Below are positions 7,941 to 17,274 of a stretch of 40,796 bases of DNA, piece by piece. The stretch's first letter is position 1; each line of letters begins with the position of its first letter. Made by a program: the position numbers and the translations under genes. The notes under the pieces were generated by a model. It was not told where the DNA came from. It made no database searches and saw only the letters and a program-made list of their open reading frames with translations. The stretch comes from Candidatus Erginobacter occultus (GTDB lineage: Bacteria > Auribacterota > Erginobacteria > Erginobacterales > Erginobacteraceae): assembly GCA_030765265.1 (NCBI GenBank), contig JAVCCZ010000071.1, forward strand, positions 1 to 40,796, read 5' to 3'.

Positions 7941-9803
7941 ATGAAGAAAGCGGGAATCTGTTCGGTTGTATTCCTGGCGGTGTTAATTTGGGGGTGGAAT
8001 TCCCTTCAGGGAGGAGTGGGGGACTGGACCATTCAGACGGTGGATGATTATCAGGTCGGCGGGGGGCTGGGTCAATATTCCTCTCTGGCCCTGGACGGAT
8101 CCGGCAACCCCCGGATCAGTTACTACCGCGAGCAACTGGGCCGGCTCGGCTACGCTTCCTGGAACGCGGGGACCTGGACCCTGGAAAGTCTCGATACCGG
8201 GGAAGACGACATTGGAACATTTACCTCCCTGGCCCTCGATCAGTCCGGTTATCCCCGGATCAGTTTTCGGGCCCAGTCCCCGGGATATAATCTGCGCTAC
8301 TGCTCCTGGGACGGGAGCCAGTGGAACTTTCAGACCGTGTTCACCGCTAAATATTCCGGCGAGGGAAATTCGCTGGCCCTGGACACACTCGACCAGCCGC
8401 GCATCAGCTTCATCGTCAGTTCATCCTACGGTGCCTCGGGGAATCTGCGGTATGCCGTTTGGAACGGCGCCCAGTGGAATATCCAGACCGTGGACGCCGG
8501 AGGCGCCGTCAGCGGATACACATCCCTGGCCCTGGATAGCGCCGGCCACCCCCACATCAGTTACTTCCGCCAGGGCTCGCCCGACGCCCTGATCTACGCG
8601 TCCATCGGAGACGGGACGGCCTGGACACTGGAGACGGTGGACCAGGGATCCGCCGTGGGGATGTATTGCTCCCTGGCTCTCGACAGCGCCGGCCGGCCCC
8701 GGATCGGCTATTATCACGGGTCGCAGCCCTGCCTCAAGTACGCCGCTTTCGACGGGGCGGCCTGGTCGATCGAGACCGTGGACGCCGGGGGGGACGTGGG
8801 AAGGGGGGTCTCCCTCGCCCTGGACTCTTCCGGTTGCCCCCATCTGAGCTATCAGGATCACCTGGGCGAGTATTCCGGCAATCTCAAGTACGCCCGGCAA
8901 CGCGGCGGCAGCTGGATTATTCAGACCGCGGATGCCGGGGGGGACGCGGTATACAAGACCACGTCCCTGGCGCTCGACCCCGACGGCAACCCCCGGATCA
9001 GCTATGCCACGATCAATGAGCCGCAAAAACTGAAGCTGGCCGAGTACGACTTCCCTCCCCCCTCCGCGTCCTGGATTTACGACTATGAAGGCGACGGGAC
9101 CTCCGACATCGCGATCTTCCGGGCTGCCACCGGCCTCTGGGCGGTCCGGGGTCTGACCCGGGTCTACTTCGGGGGAACTTACGACCAGCCGGCGCCCGGG
9201 GACTACGACGGCGACGGAACGACCGAGATCGCCGTCTTCCGGGGTTCTTCCGGCCTCTGGGCGGTCCGGGGTCTGACCCGGGCCTACTTCGGCGGCATCT
9301 ATGACCTCCCCCAGGCCGGGGACTACACCGGCGACGGCACCTGGGAAGCGGCGGTCTTCCGTTCCCAATCCGGCCTCTGGGCAATCCGGGGGTTGACCCG
9401 CTGTTACTTCGGGGGGGCCTCCGACCTCCCGGCGGCCGGTTTCTATGGTGGGGATAATCTCAAGAAGATTGGGATTTTCCGGCCCGGTTCCGGCCTCTGG
9501 GCGGTCCGGGGGGTCACCCGGTTGTATTTCGGCGGCTCGTCCGACACCCCGCGCCCGGGGGACTATGACGGGGATGGGACCTTCGAGGCCGCCATCTTTC
9601 GTCCCGTCTCCGGTCTCTGGGCGGTGAGGGGGGTAACCAGGAGATACTTCGGGACGTCCACCGACTCCCCGGTGCCGGCCGACTACGACGGCGACGGGAC
9701 CGACGGGATCGGGATCTTCCGGTTCAACTCCGGCCTCTGGGCCGTGGCCGGCCTGACCCGGGTCTATTTCGGCGGAAATAACGACCTGCCGATTACCCGG
9801 TAA
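7941..9803 (+). CDS. Secreted double-repeat protein: about 7 'SLALDxxGxPxISY' repeats plus 6 'GLWAVRG..R.YFGG' repeats (beta-propeller-like)
   Basis: Signal peptide MKKAGICSVVFLAVLIWGWNSLQGG; seven roughly 45-50-aa N-terminal repeats and six roughly 40-aa C-terminal repeats (DYDGDGTTEIAVFRGSSGLWAVRGLTRAYFGGIYDLPQAG). Confidence 0.88.
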   Translation: MKKAGICSVVFLAVLIWGWNSLQGGVGDWTIQTVDDYQVGGGLGQYSSLALDGSGNPRISYYREQLGRLGYASWNAGTWTLESLDTGEDDIGTFTSLALDQSGYPRISFRAQSPGYNLRYCSWDGSQWNFQTVFTAKYSGEGNSLALDTLDQPRISFIVSSSYGASGNLRYAVWNGAQWNIQTVDAGGAVSGYTSLALDSAGHPHISYFRQGSPDALIYASIGDGTAWTLETVDQGSAVGMYCSLALDSAGRPRIGYYHGSQPCLKYAAFDGAAWSIETVDAGGDVGRGVSLALDSSGCPHLSYQDHLGEYSGNLKYARQRGGSWIIQTADAGGDAVYKTTSLALDPDGNPRISYATINEPQKLKLAEYDFPPPSASWIYDYEGDGTSDIAIFRAATGLWAVRGLTRVYFGGTYDQPAPGDYDGDGTTEIAVFRGSSGLWAVRGLTRAYFGGIYDLPQAGDYTGDGTWEAAVFRSQSGLWAIRGLTRCYFGGASDLPAAGFYGGDNLKKIGIFRPGSGLWAVRGVTRLYFGGSSDTPRPGDYDGDGTFEAAIFRPVSGLWAVRGVTRRYFGTSTDSPVPADYDGDGTDGIGIFRFNSGLWAVAGLTRVYFGGNNDLPITR

Positions 9804-9836
9804 CCGCGGCCACTCGAGAAAAGGCGTTATTAGTAA

Positions 9837-10778
9837 ATGATCCGGGGAAGAGAAATTCCGCGAGATTCGGACCGGGAAGGCTTCGGCCCCGGCGTTGATG
9901 CTTATGAGAAGGGCGCCCGCGCGGCCTGGGTCGGGATCGCCGGGAATATCTTCCTCTCCCTGATCAAGTTCCTGTCCGGCATTCTCGGCCATTCGGCGGC
10001 GATGGTGGCCGACGGGGTCCACAGCCTCTCCGATATCTTGAGCTCGGGGATCGTCCTGGCCGGGATGAAGATGGCCCGGAAGTCCCCCGACCATGAGCAT
10101 CCCTACGGCCACGGGAAGGCCGAGTCGGTGGCGGCCCAGGCCGTCTCCCTCTTCCTGATCTTTCTCGGGGGGATGATCTTCTACAACTCGGTCCGGGGCC
10201 TCTCCCGGCCCACCCCGCCGGCCCCGGCGAATTATGTCCTGGTCATCGCCGCGGTTTCGATCCTGGTCAAGGAAGGGCTCTTCCGGTACAAGATCCGGCT
10301 GGGGAAAAGGCTCGGCTCCAGTTCCCTGATCGCCGATGCTTGGCACCACCGCTCCGACGCCTTCTCCTCGATCGCGGTTCTGGTCGGGGTGGCCCTGGCC
10401 ATTCTCGGCGGACCCCGGTTTCATATCGCCGACCACCTGGCGGCGATGGCGGTGGCCGGGATCATCTGCTATACCGGAATCAAGCTGCTCCTGAAGACCA
10501 GTTCGGAGTTGTTGGACCGGGTGGTGGACGGCGAGGCGGCCGAAGAGATCGGGCGGCTGGCCGCGCAGACGGCCGGGGTGGAGAGGGTGGAGAAGCTGCT
10601 GGTCCGGAAGTCGGGGCTGGAGTTAATGATCGACATCCACATCGAGGTCGATCCTGCTCTCTCCGTGGTCGAGGGGCATCGGATCGCCGGGCGGGTGAAG
10701 GGGGAGTTGATGGGAAGGGTGCCGGCCCTGAAGAGCGTCCTGGTCCACGTCGAGCCCCACCGGCCGGCTCTGGAATAA
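9837..10778 (+). CDS. Cation diffusion facilitator (CDF) family transporter
   Basis: KFLSGILGHSAAMVADGVHSLSDILSSGIVLAG (HxxxD metal site), DHEHPYGHGKAES, LIADAWHHRSDAFSSIAVLVG, C-terminal VDIHIEVDP-like domain. Confidence 0.93.
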   Translation: MIRGREIPRDSDREGFGPGVDAYEKGARAAWVGIAGNIFLSLIKFLSGILGHSAAMVADGVHSLSDILSSGIVLAGMKMARKSPDHEHPYGHGKAESVAAQAVSLFLIFLGGMIFYNSVRGLSRPTPPAPANYVLVIAAVSILVKEGLFRYKIRLGKRLGSSSLIADAWHHRSDAFSSIAVLVGVALAILGGPRFHIADHLAAMAVAGIICYTGIKLLLKTSSELLDRVVDGEAAEEIGRLAAQTAGVERVEKLLVRKSGLELMIDIHIEVDPALSVVEGHRIAGRVKGELMGRVPALKSVLVHVEPHRPALE

Positions 10779-10784
10779 GAAAAC

Positions 10785-10861
10785 CCAATAACCAACAAGG
10801 AATAACCAATGAAGAAGGAAAGACGATACTTGGAAGTTGGATATTCCTTGTTGGTTATTGG
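10785..10861. repeat. Inverted repeat between convergent genes
   Basis: Arms CCAATAACCAACAAGGAATAACCAA (10785-10809) and TTGGATATTCCTTGTTGGTTATTGG (10837-10861), one mismatch over 25 nt. Confidence 0.9.
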
Positions 10862-10913
10862 ATATTGAAGAAAATTATTCCCATCCCACGGGTCTCCCCG
10901 GTCCCGGCGTCCC

Positions 10914-11843
10914 TCAACCGAGGGTCGAGAGCAGCCCTTCGATCGACTCCGGGGTCTCCACCGGGATGCAGGCCACGTCCCGGTTGGTCTTCTTCATCAG
11001 GCCGGTCAGGACCTTGCCCGGTCCGACTTCGACGAAGGTGTCGATCCCCTGTGCGATCATATACTCCACGGTCTCCGTCCAGCGGACCGGCCCGTTGACC
11101 TGGGCGATCAGGTTCTTCCGGATCTCCTCGGCCGAGGTCTCCGGGGCGGCAGTGACGTTGGCGATCACCTCTACGGCGGCGGCGTTGACCGCGGCCGCCT
11201 CCAGTTCCGGCCGGAACTGCCCGGCCACCGGGTCCATCAGGCTGGAGTGGAAGGGGGCGCTGACCGGGAGCATCATCGCCCGCTTGGCCCCTTTCGCGGT
11301 GGCCAGCTCGATGGCCTTTTCCAGCCCGGCTTTGTCTCCCGAGATCGCCGTCTGCGCGGGCGAGTTGTAGTTGGCCGCCTGGACGATCCCGGCCGCCGAG
11401 GCTTCCCGGCAGATCTCCTCCACTTCGGCCGGGGTCAGGCCGATGATGGCGGCCATCCCCCCGGAGACCGATTTGGTGGCGTCGTGCATCAGCTGCCCCC
11501 GGGTCCGGACCAGGCGGACAGCGTCGATAAAGCTCAGCGATCCGGCGGCGGCCAGGGCGCTGTATTCGCCCAGGCTGTGGCCGGCCACCATCTCCGGCTT
11601 GATCCCCTTCTCGGCCAGGAGCTGGAAGGCGATCAGGCTGACGGTGACAATCGCCGGCTGGGTGTTGTAGGTCAGGGTGAGTTCTTCGGCCGGCCCCTCG
11701 AAGCAAAGGGTGCTGAGCGGGAAACCGAGGGCTTCGTCGGCTTGGAAGAAGAGTTTCTCCCCGACCGGGGTTTGGGCGATCTCCCGGCCCATCCCCACGT
11801 ACTGCGAGGCCTGGCCCGGGAAGATTAAGGCGATTCTGGCCAT
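10914..11843 (-). CDS. fabD: Malonyl-CoA:ACP transacylase
   Basis: MARIALIFPGQASQYVGMGREI, VAGHSLGEYSALAAAGSL (GHSxG), APFHSSLM, VEVGPGKVLTGLMKK. Confidence 0.95.
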   Translation of the reverse strand: MARIALIFPGQASQYVGMGREIAQTPVGEKLFFQADEALGFPLSTLCFEGPAEELTLTYNTQPAIVTVSLIAFQLLAEKGIKPEMVAGHSLGEYSALAAAGSLSFIDAVRLVRTRGQLMHDATKSVSGGMAAIIGLTPAEVEEICREASAAGIVQAANYNSPAQTAISGDKAGLEKAIELATAKGAKRAMMLPVSAPFHSSLMDPVAGQFRPELEAAAVNAAAVEVIANVTAAPETSAEEIRKNLIAQVNGPVRWTETVEYMIAQGIDTFVEVGPGKVLTGLMKKTNRDVACIPVETPESIEGLLSTLG

Positions 11844-11906
11844 TACTTTCCTCCTTGTTGTTGCGCCCCGGCGCCGAAAATACGGCCGGGATAATTTTGA
11901 TTCCGG

Positions 11907-12644
11907 TTACTGCCGGTCGAGGATGACGAAAGCCCGCAGGGCGGTGCGGATGGCGTTTTCCGGGTCGACCGACTTGATGATCGGTTTGCCGGCCCAGGTC
12001 TGGCCGATGATGGTGGCCAACGCCCCCACCCGGACCTTGCGCAGCGAGCCGACCACGAAGAGGGCGGCTTCCTCCATTGAGGTGGAGATGACGTTGGCTC
12101 TCAGCCAGGTCTTCCAGAGATGCTGGTTAAACTCCTCCTGGGCGGCGTAGCCCTCGTGCTCGGAGTAGAAGGCGTCCTTGCAGTGGGTGATCCCCAGGTG
12201 GTTGGGGTAACCGAGTTCGCCCGCCGCCTGCTTGAGGGCGAAGAGGACCTCGGGGTCGGAGACGGCGGGGTAGGAGAGGGGGATGTACTGCCGGGTGGTC
12301 CCCTCTTCCCGGATCACCCCGGTGGCGATCGCCAGGTGGCCGACATCGACCTCCTCCTGGAGCGAGCCGGCGGTCCCGACCCGGATGAAAGTATCCGCCC
12401 CGATCGCGACCAGTTCCTCGAGGGCGATCGCCGCCGAGGGGCAGCCGATCCCGGTCGAGGTGACCGAGACCTTGATCCCCTCCACCGTGCCGGTGAAAGT
12501 CCTGAACTCCCGCTTGAAGGCGACCTCCCGGGGGTCGTCGAAGTAGGCCGAGATTTTCTCCGCCCGGGCGGGGTCGCCGGGAAGCAGGACGTAACGCCCC
12601 ACGTCGCCGGGGGCGAGATCGATGTGATATTGTTTTTCCGCCAT
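11907..12644 (-). CDS. udp: Uridine phosphorylase / nucleoside phosphorylase family
   Basis: YVLLPGDPARAEKISAYFD, STGIGCPSAAIALEELVAIGADTFIRVGTAGSLQ, STSMEEAALFVVGSLRKVRVGAL. Confidence 0.88.
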   Translation of the reverse strand: MAEKQYHIDLAPGDVGRYVLLPGDPARAEKISAYFDDPREVAFKREFRTFTGTVEGIKVSVTSTGIGCPSAAIALEELVAIGADTFIRVGTAGSLQEEVDVGHLAIATGVIREEGTTRQYIPLSYPAVSDPEVLFALKQAAGELGYPNHLGITHCKDAFYSEHEGYAAQEEFNQHLWKTWLRANVISTSMEEAALFVVGSLRKVRVGALATIIGQTWAGKPIIKSVDPENAIRTALRAFVILDRQ

Positions 12645-12723
12645 AATGTTCCTCCTGTTTATTTAGCCCGGCGTCGATTTGCCGGGAGACCGATAATAAC
12701 TGATTCGAGGATTAAATCAAGCT

Positions 12724-14493
12724 TCAGTCCGCCGGGATCAGTTCGAGGTTGCGGCGGAGTCCGGGTTGGCGGGGATCGATCTCCAGCGCCCGCTCCCAGT
12801 AATATCGGGCCTCATCCCATTCCCCGAGCCGGTAATGGCAGTAGCCGAGGCCGGAGAGGGCGGAAAACGACCGGGGGTGGAGGGCGAGGGCTTGCCGGAA
12901 AGAGTCGGCGGCGGCGGAGAAGTCACTCTGGGCGAGCAGGATTTCACCCCGGTTGAGGTAACCGTCGGGCTCGAAGGGCCGGGCGGCGATGAAGCCGTCG
13001 ATCTCCTCGAGGGCCCGGCCGATATCCCCGGTCCGGAGAAAGAGGGTGGAGAGATTGAGCCGGACCAGGGGATCGCCCGGGTTGAGGGCGGCCGAGCGCT
13101 GGAACTGGAGCAGCGACTCCTCGAATCTTCCCTCTTCTCCGTAGGCGACGCCGAGGGAGTTGTAGTAGAGCGGTTCGCGGGGAAAGATGGCGATCGCCCG
13201 CTGGAATTCCTCGATTGCCGCCGCGGTCCGGCCGAGCCGGAAATACTCGTTGCCCAAACCGTGGCGGGCCTTGGAACTGCCGGGGCTGACCTCGACCGCC
13301 CGCTTGAAGAGGGTATAATTATCCGCCCAGTCCCGGTTGCGGCTGACCGTTCCCGCCCCCAGGGCAATGAGGAAGACCAAGGCGGCCGGGATGACCACCT
13401 TCCGGCGGCCGACCGACAACTGCCCCAGGGTTTCGGCCGCCCAGACCGCGAAGCCCATAAGCGGCAGGTAGATAAACCGCTCGGCGCCGAGCCGGGCGGT
13501 CGGGACCAGGTTGAGGACCGGGAGCAGGGCGAGGAAGAAGAAGGCCAGGCCGAACTTCCCGATCGGGTTCTTCCCCCGGATCCCCGCCGCCAGGAGAAAG
13601 GCGGCGGTGAGCAAGGCGGGAAGAACCAGGTAACTGGACCAGATGACCGGGGAAAAGGGGTCGGGATATTCCACGGTGAGGCGGACGGGGAGAAAGGCCA
13701 GTCGTCCATAGAGTCCGAGGCTTTTCAGGGCGAGGACCAATCGGGCGAACGGGTCGCCGAACTCGGGGGCGGCGGGCAGTGTCCCGGCCTGGAAGAGGAA
13801 GAGCAGGCGGGCGGCTCCGTAAAGGGCGGCGATCAGGAAGAAGACCAGGATGGAAGGGCGGAGCAGTTCGGTCCACCGCCGCCTCTGGATTATCCGGAGA
13901 TAGGCGGCGATGACCACCGGCAGGGCGACCGCCATCTCCTTGGCGAGCAGGGCCAGGATGAAGAAGAGGAGCGAGAGGGCGTAGGACTTTGTATCCATCT
14001 TCCCCTTCCACCCGGTTTTAACGAAAGAGAGGAGCGAGAGGAAGCAAAAAATAGCGCAGAGGAGGTCCTCCCGGAAGGAGATGCCGTTCACCGCCTCGGT
14101 CTGGGCGGGATGAACGAGGAAGATTAAGGCGGTTAGGAAACCGAGTCCCGGGGCGGAGCAGATTTTCCGGGCCAAAGCATAGACGGCCAGGCCGGCCAGG
14201 AGGTGGAGGAGGAGGTTGGTCAGGTGGTAGCCCCGGGGGTCTTCCCGGAAGAGGGCCCAGTCGGAGAAGTAGGTCAGAGTGACCAGGGGGCGGAAAGAGT
14301 ACTCCTCGGAGCGGGCGTAATAATCCCGGGAGAAGAATTTCCCCAGGTTGCTCCAGTCCCGGATGAAGAAGTTTTCCTCCACCGTGACCAGGTCGTCATA
14401 GACGAAGCCGTTGTCCAGGGAGTTGAGGTAGACCCCGGTTCCGACCAGAAGGAGGAGCAGGATCGGGGCGAGATTTCGGGGCCTGATGCGCAT
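12724..14493 (-). CDS. TMTC-like multi-pass membrane protein (GT-C fold candidate) with C-terminal TPR repeats
   Basis: NSLDNGFVYDDLVTVEENFFI...FRPLVTLTYFSDWALFREDPRGYHLTNLLLHLLAGLAVY, multiple TM segments, then TPRs (ARHGLGNEYFRLGRTAAAIEEFQRAIAIFP...). Confidence 0.8.
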   Translation of the reverse strand: MRIRPRNLAPILLLLLVGTGVYLNSLDNGFVYDDLVTVEENFFIRDWSNLGKFFSRDYYARSEEYSFRPLVTLTYFSDWALFREDPRGYHLTNLLLHLLAGLAVYALARKICSAPGLGFLTALIFLVHPAQTEAVNGISFREDLLCAIFCFLSLLSFVKTGWKGKMDTKSYALSLLFFILALLAKEMAVALPVVIAAYLRIIQRRRWTELLRPSILVFFLIAALYGAARLLFLFQAGTLPAAPEFGDPFARLVLALKSLGLYGRLAFLPVRLTVEYPDPFSPVIWSSYLVLPALLTAAFLLAAGIRGKNPIGKFGLAFFFLALLPVLNLVPTARLGAERFIYLPLMGFAVWAAETLGQLSVGRRKVVIPAALVFLIALGAGTVSRNRDWADNYTLFKRAVEVSPGSSKARHGLGNEYFRLGRTAAAIEEFQRAIAIFPREPLYYNSLGVAYGEEGRFEESLLQFQRSAALNPGDPLVRLNLSTLFLRTGDIGRALEEIDGFIAARPFEPDGYLNRGEILLAQSDFSAAADSFRQALALHPRSFSALSGLGYCHYRLGEWDEARYYWERALEIDPRQPGLRRNLELIPAD

Positions 14494-14576
14494 AGATCAT
14501 AGGGCAAAGCGCATAGGAGCGTAGCGCATAGAGCCCGGGTCCTGACGCTATGCGCTATGCCCTATGCGCTATGCGA
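14488..14576. repeat. Dispersed-type 'CTATGCGCTATGC' inverted/tandem repeat
   Basis: GCGCATAGATCATAGGGCAAAGCGCATAGGAGCGTAGCGCATAGAG ... CGCTATGCGCTATGCCCTATGCGCTATGCG. Confidence 0.85.
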
Positions 14577-14577
14577 A

Positions 14578-15402
14578 CTACGGAGCCATCGCGATGATCC
14601 GGCAGCCGGAGGATTCCATCTCCACCGCCCGCCAGGGGAAGGCGCCGATCCAGCAGCGCTGGTTGCTCAGCCGATCGATATCGCCGCCCAGGCACTCGGC
14701 GTGGACGATCTTTTTCGGGAAGAGCTTGAGGTGCATCACCTGGTAGTAGTAGTCGGGGGGGAAAAGCTCGTCCCATTTCTTCCCGAATTCCTTCTCCAGC
14801 TTGGCCTCGGCCCGGGCAAAGTGATCGGGCTGCCATTTCCGGATGATGGTGTTCATCGGGTGGTCGGCGCTGCCGCAGTCGACTCCGATCCACTTGAACT
14901 TCATCTTCCGGCACCATTTGTCGAAGCCGGGTCCGGGTCCGGGATGCATCACCATATAGCGGACCTCGTCGGCGGTCTTGTGGGTCCAGTCGAAGCGGTG
15001 GTAGCCGGTGTTGATGATCAGGATATCGCCTTCGCGGATATCGGCTTTGCTCATCAGCAGCTCCGGGGAGTAGAGGCTGTAGTCGGAGACCTCTTTCGAG
15101 ATATCGACCACCACTCCGCTCCCGATCCATTCCTGGATCGGGACCGTCCCGATCGGCCGGCCGGCGCCGTAGAAATGGATCTCTCCGTCCATATGGGTCC
15201 CGATGTGGTTGCTGAGCTTGATCACCTGGCCGTTGGCCCCCGGTCCGCCGCCGTGGCAGCCCGCGATCCGTTTGAAATACTGGATCTGCAGCGGCATATA
15301 GCTCGGCCAGGGCGGGGTGTGGATGGAGAGGGGCATCGTCAGGTCGTAAACCTCAACCCCGTCCATAAAGTTCAAGAAATCTTCCATCTTCATCTTCTTC
15401 AT
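14578..15402 (-). CDS. Cyclase family protein (kynurenine formamidase-like hydrolase)
   Basis: EVYDLTMPLSIHTPPWPSY, LSNHIGTHMDGEIHFYGAGRPI (HxGTHxD metal motif), GDILIINTGYH, IGVDCGSADHP. Confidence 0.85.
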   Translation of the reverse strand: MKKMKMEDFLNFMDGVEVYDLTMPLSIHTPPWPSYMPLQIQYFKRIAGCHGGGPGANGQVIKLSNHIGTHMDGEIHFYGAGRPIGTVPIQEWIGSGVVVDISKEVSDYSLYSPELLMSKADIREGDILIINTGYHRFDWTHKTADEVRYMVMHPGPGPGFDKWCRKMKFKWIGVDCGSADHPMNTIIRKWQPDHFARAEAKLEKEFGKKWDELFPPDYYYQVMHLKLFPKKIVHAECLGGDIDRLSNQRCWIGAFPWRAVEMESSGCRIIAMAP

Positions 15403-15511
15403 TCTTCCCTCCTGGTTCTGGTCCGCTGATTACTGTCTTCTCTCCCCCGTCCCGGCCTCTTTTTGGAACCACGAATCCTCGCCAATCTTCGCGCACGTTG
15501 CGGGGGATTAA

Positions 15512-15547
15512 TCGCTATCGGGATCGCTATCGCTATCGGGATCGAAT
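15512..15547. repeat. Hexanucleotide repeat, six units of TCGCTA/TCGGGA type
   Basis: tcgcta tcggga tcgcta tcgcta tcggga tcgaat in the 15403-15694 spacer. Confidence 0.8.
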
Positions 15548-15694
15548 TCTTTGGTTCCTCCCCCCGCCTCGGCCCCTTTTATCCACTAATTCCACCAATT
15601 ACCACGAATTTAATATACCATTCCCTATTCCCCATCCCCCCCTCAATCTTCCCCGATATGCCGGGAGATGACAAGGTATTTAGCTCCCCCTCCC

Positions 15695-17068
15695 TCACTC
15701 CCCGGCCGGGGTGGGGGAGAGATGGATCCGGTCAAAGACGGTCTCCCAGAAATGTTCCTGCTTCCCGGTTGCTTCGGCCGGGGTCGGTCCCCCGACTCCT
15801 TCCAGTCGATCCAGTTCCTGGCGGGCGCTGAGGCCGGCTTCGCCTTCCGGGTCGAGGGCGATTGCCTGCTCCAGGACCTCGCGTCCCCGGTCGGGCTGAC
15901 GGATCCGGAGGTAGAGCCGGCCCAGGTCGAGAAGAATTTCCGGGTTCTCCGGGTCGATCTCCCCCGCCCGGGAGAGGGCGTTTTCCGCCTCCCGCCAGCG
16001 GTCCCGGGCCAGGAAGAGTTCGGCGGCCTGGCGGTAATAATCCGGGTTGTCGGGGTCGAGGTTGAGGGACCAGAGGATGGCGGTCCCGGCCTGTTCGTAT
16101 TCCCCGCGCTTCAGCCGGGCCCGGCTCAAAAGCGCGTAGGACGCCGGTTCCCGGGGGGCAAGTTCGATGGCTTTTTCCAACAATTTCACCGCTTCCCCGG
16201 TCTCCTCGAGCCGGAGAGCCACCTCGCCCAGCCGGATGTAGGCGGGGGCGAAATCGGGGGCGCGTTCGAGGATCGCCGCGTAGGCTTCGCGGGCTTCCGG
16301 GAAACGCCCGTTTTCGTAATGGACCGTTCCGGCCAGGACGTAGGCCGGGATCAGGTCCGGGTCGAGCCGGATGGCTTCCGCAAAGCTCTGCAGGGCCAGG
16401 TCGTTCTCGCCTCGATCCCGGCGGATCAGCCCCCGGTTGAGGTGGGCCTTGGGGTAATCGGGGCTGACTTCCAGGGCCCGGTCGAGTAATTCTTCCGCCC
16501 GGTCCGGCTCGCCGGCCTGGAAGCGGGCCATCGCCAGGTTATTCAGCGCTTCGGGAAAATCCGGGTCGAGTTCGACGGCATCGGCCAGGGCGGTGATCGC
16601 TTCCTGGTAGAGTCCGACCTTGCCCAGGGTCACCCCGAGTTCGTTGAGATAGTTGACGTTTCCGGGTTCGATCTGGACGGCCTTCCGCAGCGACCAGACC
16701 GCGTCTTCCAGCCGTCCCTCCCGGGTTTGGGCTCGGCCCAGGTCCTCCCAGGCCGCCGCCCGAAGGGGATCGAGCCGGACCGCGTTCTTCCCGCTCCGGA
16801 TCGCCTCGGCGGTCCGGCCGGTCAGCAGGTAAACCCGGGCCAGCCCGGCGGCGGCGTCGGCGGAGTCCGGATCGGATCGGAGGACCTCCCGGAAGAGGGA
16901 TTCGGCGCCGCCGACCCGCCCGGATTCCAGGTACTCCCCGGCCAGGCGGAGCTTGCCCTCCAGGACGGCTTTGCCCTCGGGGCTCTCCCTCCCCGGGTCC
17001 GGCCCGACCTCGGTGCCGCAGCTGGCCGCCAGGAGGAGAAGAACCGGGAACAGGATCCGATATTTCAT
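15695..17068 (-). CDS. TPR-repeat lipoprotein
   Basis: ATG at 17068: MKYRILFPVLLLLAASCGTEVG (lipobox LAASC), followed by at least ten TPR units. Confidence 0.85.
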   Translation of the reverse strand: MKYRILFPVLLLLAASCGTEVGPDPGRESPEGKAVLEGKLRLAGEYLESGRVGGAESLFREVLRSDPDSADAAAGLARVYLLTGRTAEAIRSGKNAVRLDPLRAAAWEDLGRAQTREGRLEDAVWSLRKAVQIEPGNVNYLNELGVTLGKVGLYQEAITALADAVELDPDFPEALNNLAMARFQAGEPDRAEELLDRALEVSPDYPKAHLNRGLIRRDRGENDLALQSFAEAIRLDPDLIPAYVLAGTVHYENGRFPEAREAYAAILERAPDFAPAYIRLGEVALRLEETGEAVKLLEKAIELAPREPASYALLSRARLKRGEYEQAGTAILWSLNLDPDNPDYYRQAAELFLARDRWREAENALSRAGEIDPENPEILLDLGRLYLRIRQPDRGREVLEQAIALDPEGEAGLSARQELDRLEGVGGPTPAEATGKQEHFWETVFDRIHLSPTPAGE

Positions 17069-17160
17069 AATTACCGTTGCCCTTATTAGACAATTCAAGT
17101 CATACCTGAATTGTATATTAAGGGGCTAGTGTCGCGTCTTGCAAATAACTTGAATAAGTA

Positions 17161-17243
17161 TGTCATTGCGAGGAGCAGAGCGACGAAGCAATCTATTCCC
17201 TGACAACGGATTGAGATTGCTTCGTTATCGCTCGCAAATGACA
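17161..17243. repeat. Dispersed-type palindrome TGTCATTGCGAGGAGC...GCAATCT / AGATTGC...AATGACA
   Basis: Left arm 17161-17194, right arm 17214-17243, near-complementary; related to the array at 31549-31700. Confidence 0.9.
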
Positions 17244-17274
17244 ATTTAATGGACGTTATTTTTGAAACACTACA

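Noticed and set aside
8421-10436. 671-aa minus-strand ORF
   Set aside because: Antisense to the GLWAVRG protein and the CDF transporter; its repeats are the reverse reading of real coding repeats.
12766-14127. 453-aa plus-strand ORF
   Set aside because: Shadow of the TMTC/TPR gene on the minus strand; no recognisable domain.
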